Shown here: piece by piece, positions 17,607 to 26,865 of the stretch
How positions within the stretch are numbered: the first letter of the stretch is position 1
Layout: every line of letters begins with the position of its first letter
Assembly: GCA_020636325.1 (NCBI GenBank)
Contig: JACJYC010000013.1
Span: 124,001 to 188,000, forward strand
Reading direction: 5' to 3'
DNA length: 64,000 nt
Source: Lewinellaceae bacterium
GTDB lineage: Bacteria; Bacteroidota; Bacteroidia; Chitinophagales; Saprospiraceae
Made by a program: the position numbers and the translations under genes
The notes under the pieces: model-generated
What the model saw: the letters and a program-made list of their open reading frames with translations, nothing else
The model's database searches: none
Told to the model about the DNA's origin: nothing

Positions 17607-18677
17607 TCAGAACCTCGGACAGAAAATAGCCGGTTTAACTTCGGGTTTCTTGTAGATTTTCAGGATGTAGTAGGCTGCCAGTTCAAATGCGCCGTTGAAG
17701 TTGTTGACATCGCTTTTGGAAGACAAGGTCAGGTCATAGGCCATGGCGGCGTGCAGATCCTTGTAATCGATCCCGAAAAGCACCTTGCCTGCATCGCTGA
17801 GGCGGTACCCAAGGCCGAAGTTGAGTTTGACATCCGGATTCACCTGCCGGCCCAACCATCCCTGAAGGGAGATTTCCTGTGCTTTGGACGTGGACATGAA
17901 CAGCAAGGTGGGCGCGATGCTCCACTTGTCGTCGAGTTTCTGGTCATAGCGGCCGTGGAAGGTGATCTTCCTGGGGCGCTTGGAGCCGTCTCCGACACCG
18001 GAGAAACCGTATTGCGGCGTGGTGACGTGTCCGACAGCCAGGCCGAGTTCCAGCGCGGCGTCATTATTGATCTTGCTGCGCAGCATCAGGCCGCCCGTGA
18101 AATCGGTGAAATTCTTGTTCCGGTCGAAATCGGTGTTGCCGCCCGTACCCGAGCCGCCGCCGTTTCCGGCGATCACCTGGTCTTCGGTGGTCACATTGCC
18201 CTGGCCGCCGACGGACAGGTCAAACTGGTCGGCCGGGTCAGCGTCGAAGGATTTGAACCTGCGGCCGACTTTACCGCCCTGAACCCCGAAAGTGAGGTAG
18301 GTATTCCCCTTTTTATCCAGAGAAAGGTGGTAAGCGCCGGACATCCAGCCGGCATTCGTTTGCAGGGAAAGGCTGCCGGCTTTATCGCTGAAAAAAACCA
18401 GGCCTACGCCGATCCAGTCCCTTTTGCCAAAACCGCGAATAATAGGGGCGTCCAGATAAAAGGATGGGGTGCTGTACCCCTTGGCGCCTGCGACGGCAAA
18501 ATCCTGGGCCCGGTAAATCCCGCCGATCCGCGCGGTTCCTTCAAATGCGCCGGTCAATGACGGGTTGAGGGAAAGCGGGGCATAGTTAAAAAGCGTATTG
18601 TGCATATCCTGACCGAAGCCGGACAGGGTCAGCGTGAGTAAACCGGAAAACAGGAGTAGCGGTTTTAGCCATTTCAT
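17607..18677 (-). CDS. PorP/SprF family type IX secretion outer-membrane protein
   Basis: 356 residues from ATG 18677 (MKWLKPLLLFSG); a longer frame to 18749 would start inside the upstream region and precede the obvious signal peptide, which ends near SGFGQ. The mature protein is a beta-barrel with family features: NYAPLSLNPSLTGAFEGTARIGGIYR near the N-terminus (given here as the start of that segment), SLDKKGNTYLTFGVQGG, and a C-terminal series of amphipathic strands ending in AAYYILKIYKKPE. PorP/SprF members hold cell-surface partners or form part of the gliding/secretion apparatus. It is first in a two-gene transcript with the OmpA-DUF1573 gene. Confidence 0.92.
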   Translation of the reverse strand: MKWLKPLLLFSGLLTLTLSGFGQDMHNTLFNYAPLSLNPSLTGAFEGTARIGGIYRAQDFAVAGAKGYSTPSFYLDAPIIRGFGKRDWIGVGLVFFSDKAGSLSLQTNAGWMSGAYHLSLDKKGNTYLTFGVQGGKVGRRFKSFDADPADQFDLSVGGQGNVTTEDQVIAGNGGGSGTGGNTDFDRNKNFTDFTGGLMLRSKINNDAALELGLAVGHVTTPQYGFSGVGDGSKRPRKITFHGRYDQKLDDKWSIAPTLLFMSTSKAQEISLQGWLGRQVNPDVKLNFGLGYRLSDAGKVLFGIDYKDLHAAMAYDLTLSSKSDVNNFNGAFELAAYYILKIYKKPEVKPAIFCPRF

Positions 18678-18886
18678 AGATTTTCGGATTTTGAAAAGTT
18701 CATCTAAATGGACGTAAGCCCATTGTTTTTGGGTTGGGACTCCGGCCAAAGCCGAAAGATAGCCCTTTTTGAGAAATTGTCTGCAAATTAAGTGATAATT
18801 GGGACGGCAGCGCTATTCAGCTTTCACCAATTCTCTCTTCTATCCGACATTTAACGGATTCCGCTTGACGGGGTTGCGGAAAACGG

Positions 18887-18994
18887 TAGTCAGTTGGCAG
18901 TTGGCAGTTGGCAGTTGTCAGTTGGCAGTCTCCGCCCGGCAATTTCGCCGAAAGCTTCGTCGCCCGGTGGCCGTAGCTTCAGCGAAGGAGGGGG
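18887..18994. repeat. Composite repeat copy 2: heptamer array plus ~67-bp element
   Basis: Heptamers GTCAGTT/GGCAGTT (six units, 18887-18929) run straight into a ~67-bp element at 18928-18994 that is the near-identical inverse of 4903-4970. A further GTCAGTTGTCAG follows at 18993-19005, so the element has array units on both sides, as at the other copy. The gap 18678-19047 otherwise holds the PorP upstream region and no gene. Confidence 0.85.
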
Positions 18995-19047
18995 TCAGTT
19001 GTCAGACGGGCGGCCGGATCAGATCCGTAGGACCGAAATGACTGTAA

Positions 19048-19455
19048 CCCGAATTTGCCAATTCGCGCAGCAGTATCGCCTTGTATTTCCTGGCGGGTTG
19101 GATGCTGATCCTTGCGCTGTATATGGGGGTCAGCCGGATGCGCAGGGTCAGCGGCGATCGCCGATTCGACCGGTCCATGCGCGGCGACCTCGACCACGCC
19201 ATTGCAACAGCCGGATACCAGGTGCGGTTTTCCCGGTTCATGCGCTGGAACATCCTGCCGGTCGGTTTATTGTGCATCCTCGGCGTGCTGGAGAACGGCA
19301 ATCCGTTGTGGGTAGGCGGCGCTTTGCTTATCGTGTTTGCCCTGGCCACCTATGCCGGCGGCGGGGAGCACAATATCTACCGTTCCCGAAAGCGGGAATT
19401 GGAGTCGTTGCGGGATAAGCTGGACATCGAAATTCCGGAGGAAATCGCATCCTGA
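19048..19455 (+). pseudogene. 5'-truncated membrane protein gene
   Basis: The frame is open from just after TAA 19045-19047, with only a TTG (19081) as a possible start. It encodes a transmembrane segment (IALYFLAGWMLILALYMGV), a basic linker, a second hydrophobic pair (NILPVGLLCILGVL, WVGGALLIVFALATYAGG) and a charged tail, RKRELESLRDKLDIEIPEE. The pattern matches the C-terminal half of membrane proteins often encoded beside ECF sigma factors in Bacteroidota, whose N-terminal cytoplasmic part is missing here. The break lies about 40 bp from the composite repeat. A short functional protein from the TTG cannot be excluded. Confidence 0.55.
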
Positions 19456-19538
19456 ACCCTTTTCGCAAATTTTAGTAGCTTTGACGGCGCGCCGTCCAAT
19501 CGCTCCGTTATTGGGGCCCAACCAATCCGCGCCGGCTT

Positions 19539-20282
19539 ATGGAAACCTTCAAACTCATCGCCGCCTTCCTCGTGGGCGTTTTTGCCGCTTTTATCGGCTC
19601 TATGGTGGGGAGCGGCGGCCTGATCAGCATTCCTTTTCTCATTTTTCTGGGGTTGCCGCCCCAAATAGCCATCGCTACCAACCGGATAGGCGCTGTCGGA
19701 TTACAGATCGGCGCGCTCGTCCGATTCCTGAAATCGAAAGAGATCGACTGGCGTTATGTGGTGCGGTTCGGCCTATTGTCGCTGGCCGGCGCACAGATAG
19801 GGGCCAGGTTATTGCTCCAGGCCGATGATGCCATCCTCCGGCATATCATTGTAGGGTTTATGCTGGCCATGTTGCCGCTATTGTTCTTTATGAAAAACCT
19901 GGGGATCGAGAACAAAGAGGTTTCAGCGGGCAGGAAAGCAGTCGGTTATGTACTGTTGTTGCTGACCTATACCTGGCAGGCTTTTTTCGGCGGCGGGGCT
20001 GCGACCATCATCTTTTACGTTATGATGCTCTTTTTCGGCATGTCGATCAACCGGTCGAGCGCCACCAATAAAATCCCCGGCCTGCTCCTCAGCGTTTCTA
20101 CATTGATCGTGTTCGTAAGTCACGGCATCGTCAATTGGGTTTACGGCATCGACCTGTTTTTCGGGATGCTGGCCGGCGGATACCTCGGCGCGCATACGGC
20201 GCTGAAGAAAGGGGATGCCTGGGTGAAGGCGGTATTCGTGGTGGTTGTGGTGGTGTCGGCGGTGAAGCTGGTTTTGGGCTAG
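19539..20282 (+). CDS. TauE/SafE family sulfite/anion exporter-like membrane protein
   Basis: 247 residues with about eight hydrophobic segments in two related halves, typical of the family. The first half shows the signature FIGSMVGSGGLISIPFLIFLG with ATNRIG soon after; the second half repeats it as AFFGGGAATIIFYVMM with ATNKIPGL. Members export sulfite, sulfoacetate or other small organic anions; the substrate here is not predictable. TAGCTTTG at 19476-19483 could be its -7 element. A single gene between a damaged membrane gene and a convergent glycosyltransferase. Confidence 0.88.
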   Translation: METFKLIAAFLVGVFAAFIGSMVGSGGLISIPFLIFLGLPPQIAIATNRIGAVGLQIGALVRFLKSKEIDWRYVVRFGLLSLAGAQIGARLLLQADDAILRHIIVGFMLAMLPLLFFMKNLGIENKEVSAGRKAVGYVLLLLTYTWQAFFGGGAATIIFYVMMLFFGMSINRSSATNKIPGLLLSVSTLIVFVSHGIVNWVYGIDLFFGMLAGGYLGAHTALKKGDAWVKAVFVVVVVVSAVKLVLG

Positions 20283-20382
20283 TGGCCCGTAATCTAGATG
20301 CCACACAAGTTTCCCGGTCTCTTTTTCCGTAGAGGACGTTCGTGCGTTGACCTAAGAGCTCAACATCAACAATCATCAATCG

Positions 20383-21393
20383 TCAAAAAATCACCGGATC
20401 CTCCCATTCAATCCCCCGCATGCACCTGAAATGTCCCTTAGGGCATTCCCCGAACCCGATCTTAGAACAAGGCCTGCACGGCAACCCGTTGACTTCCAGC
20501 GTGGTGTTCAGGTCCATGTCTGCCGGATAATAGGGGTACATCCCGAATTCGGGGATCGTATTGCCCCAGACAGAGATGATCTTCTTGCGAAAAGCGGCGG
20601 CAATATGCATCAATCCGGTATCGTGGGTGATGACAAGCCCGGCCTGCCGCACCAGCGATGCGGACTGGTTGAGGTTGCAGCGCCCGCAGGCGTTGATGAC
20701 GTGCTCTCCGGCCTGCGCTGCAATGGTTTTTCCCGTTTCAGCGTCTTCCGGGCCGCCCAGCAGCAGGACCGGCCCTTCGATGCGGCGGCAAAAATCGATG
20801 ATCTTGTCGGCGGGGAGGCGCTTGGTGGCGTGGGCGGCGCCGATCACAAATGCGGTGTATGATGCTTCCGGCGGCATTTTATCCGGATTGGACACAAGAT
20901 CCAGGCCCCGGGACCGGATAAAGACCCCGGCATCCAATTCATCGGCCGGCGGAATGAAATAATCCAGTCCTTTACCGTCATTTATTACCCCCAGGTGGGC
21001 AACCGCCTTCAGGTACCGGTCTACAATATGCACCTTGGGCAATCTGTTGATTTTCAACCGGACCATCAGCCATTTTTCCAGGTTGAGCTTGTTGAACCCG
21101 CGGGCCGGTACCGAAAAAAGGCCGAGCCGCACCTGCCGGGAGCGCAGGTTATTGTGCAGGTCGATGATCCCGTCGAACCGCTCGGCGCGGAGTTGCGGCA
21201 ATACCTCCTTCACCTCCTTCCGGATGGTATGGATCCGGTCGACATGCGGATTGGCTTTCAGGACGGATTGAAAGGAAGCCTTGGTCAGGTAATGGACCTC
21301 AGCGCCCAGTTGCTGTCTGAGCGCCCGTGCCACCGGTGTGGTCAGCACAATATCGCCGATGGAACTGAAGCGGATGATCAGGTATTTGGGCAA
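20383..21393 (-). CDS. Glycosyltransferase family 9 (heptosyltransferase-like)
   Basis: 336 residues from TTG 21393 (MPKYLIIRFSSIGDIVLTTP); the family normally starts exactly here, and no ATG is available. A longer TTG start at 21417 is possible. GT9 features are the N-terminal FSSIGDIVLTTPVARAL, the central FVIGAAHATKRLPADKIIDF and the donor-site segment LVITHDTGLMHIAAAFRKK. It likely adds a heptose or other sugar to the lipopolysaccharide core on the cytoplasmic face of the inner membrane. The C-terminus is Cys-rich (CRPCSKIGFGECPKGHFRC), seen in some Bacteroidota members. Confidence 0.9.
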   Translation of the reverse strand: MPKYLIIRFSSIGDIVLTTPVARALRQQLGAEVHYLTKASFQSVLKANPHVDRIHTIRKEVKEVLPQLRAERFDGIIDLHNNLRSRQVRLGLFSVPARGFNKLNLEKWLMVRLKINRLPKVHIVDRYLKAVAHLGVINDGKGLDYFIPPADELDAGVFIRSRGLDLVSNPDKMPPEASYTAFVIGAAHATKRLPADKIIDFCRRIEGPVLLLGGPEDAETGKTIAAQAGEHVINACGRCNLNQSASLVRQAGLVITHDTGLMHIAAAFRKKIISVWGNTIPEFGMYPYYPADMDLNTTLEVNGLPCRPCSKIGFGECPKGHFRCMRGIEWEDPVIF

Positions 21394-21438
21394 TGGTCTT
21401 TTTGCGCAAAGATGCAAAGAATTTGACAGACCGTTTCC

Positions 21439-23100
21439 CTACCCGCCGACAGCTACCCGCTGGGTGGCAACGATCCTGTCGCCGTCCCAGATCCGAAGCA
21501 TGAAAATGCCGGCCGTACGCAGGTCGGGCCAGATGGTTTCGCGGTGGGCGCCCGGCTCGAAGGCCCAGCGGTTCAGGGTCCGGCCTTGTCCGTCGATCCA
21601 TTCCATCCGGAGGGGGCGGCCGGCAATGCCGGTCACGTTGAGCGGGTTGCCGAATGTCACTACGGTCGGGTAGACCTGCCAATCAGCGGCATTCCCGCCC
21701 CGCATGAAGGCGGTTGCGATTTTGGAATACGTGATTTTACCGTCATAATCCTTCTGGGCGAGCCGGTAATAATTCCAGCCGTTCAGCGGATCGTTGTCGT
21801 AGGTCGCATAAGCGTGGCCCTGTTCGCTGTCGCCTTTGCTGCCGACCGCTGCGATGGGATCAAATTCCCGGCCGTCGGCACTCCGCTCCACAACAAAACC
21901 CTCACTGTTCTTTTCCAGGAACACCTGCCAATCCAGCCGGATTTTGGATCCTTCGGCCACCGCCTTGAAATCGCCCCATTCAACCGGGAGCAAGCCGTTG
22001 TATTGCACAACAAACAGGCCGTTGAGGATGTCGGAAACGATGATATGACCGGAAGGAAGGAATGGGTATACGCCCCATGCTCCGTCATAACTGCCGTAAG
22101 TGGTATGGGCCGTATAAGTGTCGTAATACCCCACCCGCTGAACGTCGTAGGGGTTTGAAATATCAAAGATCTGCACCCCGTCCTCGTAATAGGATACGTA
22201 GACGAGGTTGCCGATGATGAACGGGTTGTGCGGCACGCTGTTGGTCTGGGCCGGCGCCAGCAACTGGGAGCGGAATACGTCGGTAACAATAATTTCGGAG
22301 GGGTCGGAGGTGATGTCCGCCATCTTGACGCCGAGGCCGGTGGGCACCTCATCCGCAAAGACCATATAATGCCCGTCATCGGTCAGCCAGCTGCTGTGAT
22401 TATAGCCCTGATCGGGATAGCTGGTGATCGATTTAAGGGTCACCGGGCTGGACGGATTGGTCAGGTCGTAGATGTAAAGGCCGTTGTAGCCGTGCGAACA
22501 ATAGGCGATATTGTCGCGCACGTACACATCGTGGATGTACCCGCCCGGGAGGTTGACGTAAGCGATCAGGGAAGGGTTGGCCGGGTTGTTGGCAATGTTC
22601 AGCACGATCATATCATACCCCATGGGGTGGTTGATCCCTACGACGTACAAACGCCCGTTGGCTTCATCGACAAAGATATTATGGGACTTGGTGAACCAGG
22701 TGGTCAATTGCGCGGACTTTGAAACGCTGGTCGGCAGGTTGGACAAGTTGAAGATCATCAACCCTTCGCTTCCCTGGTCGGCCACGGAATAAGCATAATG
22801 GCCGTAGGTTTTCATATCCCGCCAGATGGAGTTGGCGCCGCCGGCAAATGAGTTGACCTGTACAATATCGGCAGGATCCGTAATATCGAAAAAGTGGATC
22901 CTCTGGGCCGACCCGACAATGGCATATTCCCTGCCGCCGGCGGCGTACCCCCAGCAATCATTGTAGACAACACCGCTATGGACCGGCAGGCTGTTATTAT
23001 CCCAATTTCCAAGCATCGACATATTCAGCGACACCTGGCCATTCACGGCAGGAGCAAGGCCTGCCGTCACAATCCAGAAAAAAAACTTCCTGAGTGACAT
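21439..23100 (-). CDS. Choice-of-anchor B family (LVIVD-repeat) secreted protein
   Basis: 553 residues: signal peptide at about 1-21; then LVIVD-type beta-propeller repeats to about 350 (HFFDITDPADIVQVNSF, MIFNLSNLPT, YIYDLTNPSSPV, QIFDISNPYDV), the layout of choice-of-anchor B proteins; then a linker domain with VERSADGREFDPIAAV common in type IX cargo; and a C-terminal type A-like sorting domain from about 470 (WQVYPTVVTFGNPLNV ... AGIFMLRIWDGDRIVATQRV). Probably exported by the type IX system. It faces the same way as the glycosyltransferase, but nothing links them functionally. Confidence 0.9.
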   Translation of the reverse strand: MSLRKFFFWIVTAGLAPAVNGQVSLNMSMLGNWDNNSLPVHSGVVYNDCWGYAAGGREYAIVGSAQRIHFFDITDPADIVQVNSFAGGANSIWRDMKTYGHYAYSVADQGSEGLMIFNLSNLPTSVSKSAQLTTWFTKSHNIFVDEANGRLYVVGINHPMGYDMIVLNIANNPANPSLIAYVNLPGGYIHDVYVRDNIAYCSHGYNGLYIYDLTNPSSPVTLKSITSYPDQGYNHSSWLTDDGHYMVFADEVPTGLGVKMADITSDPSEIIVTDVFRSQLLAPAQTNSVPHNPFIIGNLVYVSYYEDGVQIFDISNPYDVQRVGYYDTYTAHTTYGSYDGAWGVYPFLPSGHIIVSDILNGLFVVQYNGLLPVEWGDFKAVAEGSKIRLDWQVFLEKNSEGFVVERSADGREFDPIAAVGSKGDSEQGHAYATYDNDPLNGWNYYRLAQKDYDGKITYSKIATAFMRGGNAADWQVYPTVVTFGNPLNVTGIAGRPLRMEWIDGQGRTLNRWAFEPGAHRETIWPDLRTAGIFMLRIWDGDRIVATQRVAVGG

Positions 23101-23155
23101 GATTTGTGCTTTAACTGTTCAACATTACAAACGGCGCTCAGGAGGGGGGCCGGAG

Positions 23156-23926
23156 CTAATCAACCGCAACGTTTTCCAATACGATACGGGATAATTCCTC
23201 GAGACTGTCTGATTCAAACAGCCGATCAAAACGGACTACGTCCCGGGAATCGCTTTTGGGTTTGAAATTGATATAGTCGGCGATCAGAAGGCCGTTGACC
23301 GGCCGGAGGTTATACGCTTGCCGGAACCGTGCGCCGCCACCGTCCACGATATAGTTATAAGCAAGGTAATCGAGCGTAAAATTGTCCTGGCGGATCCAGT
23401 AGATGTATTGATCCTGAAAATCCTTTCCGCCGTTTTCAGCGCCGAAAGTTACGCCTATTTTATGATAGGCAATGCCTTTTATAGTTGTTTTTCCCAAATA
23501 TGTCTTACGCACGGCAGGGTCGTTGAGGAAATAGGGCAACAGGGCGAAGTAGATGACCGAGTTAACGCTGTTGGCGTAGGCAGAACTGTCTTTGGCGCTG
23601 AGCGGCGTTACCCGGCCGTTGACCTCCCGGGTAAGGCCTTTATTGGTCAGCACATCCCTTGTGATGGCTTTGGTGACGGTATCGGTCCAGATGCGTTCGT
23701 ACTGAAACCGGCCGCCGTTGCGGATGGCGATATAGTGCCGGTCGCGGAAATCAAAGGCTATGCGGCTGGTGTCGACCAATGCCGAACCGTGACGCAGCAA
23801 GGCCTGGTCCAGTACATATTGAGCGGTATCGCTGATGGGAGGGGTTTGCGCCTGATCGGGTGCAGCGGCCTGATTGCAGGCTGCATAAATCAGGAGAACA
23901 AAGAACAAACCTAAAACAATGCGCAT
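23156..23926 (-). CDS. Lipoprotein, DUF6503-like
   Basis: 256 residues. The lipobox LLIYAACNQ puts the lipidated Cys at 17. The rest reads as a single beta-rich domain: DQALLRHGSALVDTSRIAFDFR, RYERIWTD-like strands and a long stretch around YHKIGVTFGAENGGKDFQDQ. This resembles outer-membrane lipoproteins grouped as DUF6503, of LolA/LppX-like appearance. No enzyme motif is seen. The gene starts with ATG 23926, 29 bp from the Hsp20 remnant, and is the last of a same-strand series. Confidence 0.75.
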   Translation of the reverse strand: MRIVLGLFFVLLIYAACNQAAAPDQAQTPPISDTAQYVLDQALLRHGSALVDTSRIAFDFRDRHYIAIRNGGRFQYERIWTDTVTKAITRDVLTNKGLTREVNGRVTPLSAKDSSAYANSVNSVIYFALLPYFLNDPAVRKTYLGKTTIKGIAYHKIGVTFGAENGGKDFQDQYIYWIRQDNFTLDYLAYNYIVDGGGARFRQAYNLRPVNGLLIADYINFKPKSDSRDVVRFDRLFESDSLEELSRIVLENVAVD

Positions 23927-23955
23927 GATTTTTACGCGCTAAATTAGCATGAAAA

Positions 23956-24105
23956 CTAGCTGATCTGAACTTCCCTGACCGTTTTCATCTGTTTACTTTG
24001 TTCTTTTATCGGCAGGCGGACATGCAGGATTCCTCTCCGGCAGGAAGCGCTGACCTTCTCTTCATCCACGTCTTCCGGAATCCGGAAGGTATTGGTATTA
24101 ACTTT
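23956..24105 (-). pseudogene. hsp20-like: Remnant: C-terminal end of an Hsp20 small heat-shock protein
   Basis: On the minus strand, fifty codons ending in TAG (23958-23956) encode FRIPEDVDEEKVSASCRRGI followed by LHVRLPIKE and a basic tail REVQIS. This is the end of the alpha-crystallin domain (beta8-beta9 with the GxL motif; here GIL) and C-terminal extension of Hsp20 proteins of about 145 residues. No start codon or upstream domain exists: the frame dissolves into AT-rich sequence above 24105. The first two thirds of the gene are gone, probably by deletion at the edge of the oxidoreductase upstream region. Confidence 0.8.
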
Positions 24106-24219
24106 TTTTGGTTGTATAACATTAATCTGTCATCTTTAAAACAGGATACAGCGGTTGATGTTTGGTCGGACCCCTGCATTCTTGAATTTATAACCAATTG
24201 ATTATCAAATAAAAAATCA

Positions 24220-25875
<1,656 letters not shown>

Positions 25876-25884
25876 ACCCAAAGG

Positions 25885-26376
25885 ATGCTGTATCGTATTT
25901 TCCTATTCACGGTAATTATCCTATCGGGATGCACCTTTAGTACTGACAACTCCCGGGAATTGTGCGGCAACGAAAAGGATCTGATGGGCCTTGGGTTGAT
26001 GGGATATGACAATTGGGAAGAAGCGCTGACTTGCGCAGAAAAACTGGAAAAGCCTGTTTTTTTGATGTTTACAAACCGGAACCGTTCGGAGCAGTCCTTT
26101 GAAAGGTTCATTTATCCAAATAAAAACGTTCAGCAATATTTAACCGGCCATTTTATCCCATTGTTGTTGTTTACCGATGATAAAGAAGACGGCGAAAAAA
26201 ATCGGAAAATCGAGAACGGACGGTTTCTGAAAAATACCCAGCCATTTTACATCCTCCTCGATAAAAATGGACAACCATTAACAGGTCCCTGGGAGTATAC
26301 CCGGAATCCGGCTATTTTTCTGGAAAAATTTAAACTGGGAATGCACATTCTGGAGGACAGCGATGCCAGGAGATAA
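25885..26376 (+). CDS. Thioredoxin-fold lipoprotein lacking the CXXC motif
   Basis: 163 residues with lipobox VIILSGCTF (Cys 16). The body matches the C-terminal thioredoxin domain of DsbD-type proteins: WEEALTCAEKLEKPVFLMF, then the active-site loop, then a helix leading to VQQYLTGHFIPLLLFTDD, NTQPFYILLDKNGQPL with cis-Pro context, and a closing helix. Where DsbD has a CxxC, this protein has TNRNRSEQSF, so it cannot do dithiol chemistry. It may be a chaperone-like or structural partner of the oxidoreductase upstream, with which it is tightly linked. Confidence 0.75.
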   Translation: MLYRIFLFTVIILSGCTFSTDNSRELCGNEKDLMGLGLMGYDNWEEALTCAEKLEKPVFLMFTNRNRSEQSFERFIYPNKNVQQYLTGHFIPLLLFTDDKEDGEKNRKIENGRFLKNTQPFYILLDKNGQPLTGPWEYTRNPAIFLEKFKLGMHILEDSDARR

Positions 26377-26413
26377 ATGAAACAAAACCCGCCTGATCGC
26401 CGTTTCTTTAGCG

Positions 26414-26749
26414 ATGAAGTGCCTGTCCTGCATTTTAAGTTTCTACTTTCTGATGCTGAGCCTCCTGCCCTGCACGGATACCTGCGCGTCCGAAAAAGAG
26501 GTACAGGGCGGCCGGGATCGCCTGGTTTCCGGCGAGCATTCCGGTTGCGGCCATGAACAGGAAGACGACCTTTGCTCTCCCTTCTGCACCTGCACCTGTT
26601 GCGGACAGGTCACTGCCGGATTCAAAACACCGGGGTTCCACTCCGGTAGGCTTATCTTATCATCAGCCGCTTCATTCACCTACAGAACGCCGCTCCAGCG
26701 CGAATTCCCCGACGGCATTTTCCGCCCGCCCAAGGTTGTTATGGCCTGA
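26414..26749 (+). CDS. Small Cys-rich exported protein, DUF6660-like
   Basis: 111 residues. An N-terminal hydrophobic leader is followed by a cluster of cysteines and histidines, HSGCGHEQEDDLCSPFCTCT, and then CCGQ. The layout matches short proteins (DUF6660) that in many Bacteroidota lie just upstream of a TonB-dependent receptor and near heavy-metal efflux genes. The next gene is indeed a TonB-dependent receptor, 116 bp away. Metal binding is plausible from the Cys/His cluster but unproven. Confidence 0.7.
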   Translation: MKCLSCILSFYFLMLSLLPCTDTCASEKEVQGGRDRLVSGEHSGCGHEQEDDLCSPFCTCTCCGQVTAGFKTPGFHSGRLILSSAASFTYRTPLQREFPDGIFRPPKVVMA

Positions 26750-26865
26750 CCTTCCATGCTCATTTCCGCATTAATTATTTGACCGGCACCGGACATTTTC
26801 CGGCCGCCCGAACCGATCCGGTTACCGGTCGGCCGATTGCGTCTGATGCCCAATAACAACCTTGT

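Noticed and set aside
24006..24197. A 63-codon ORF upstream of the FAD oxidoreductase, minus strand
   Set aside because: It is a different frame over the Hsp20 remnant; only the other frame has recognisable homology.
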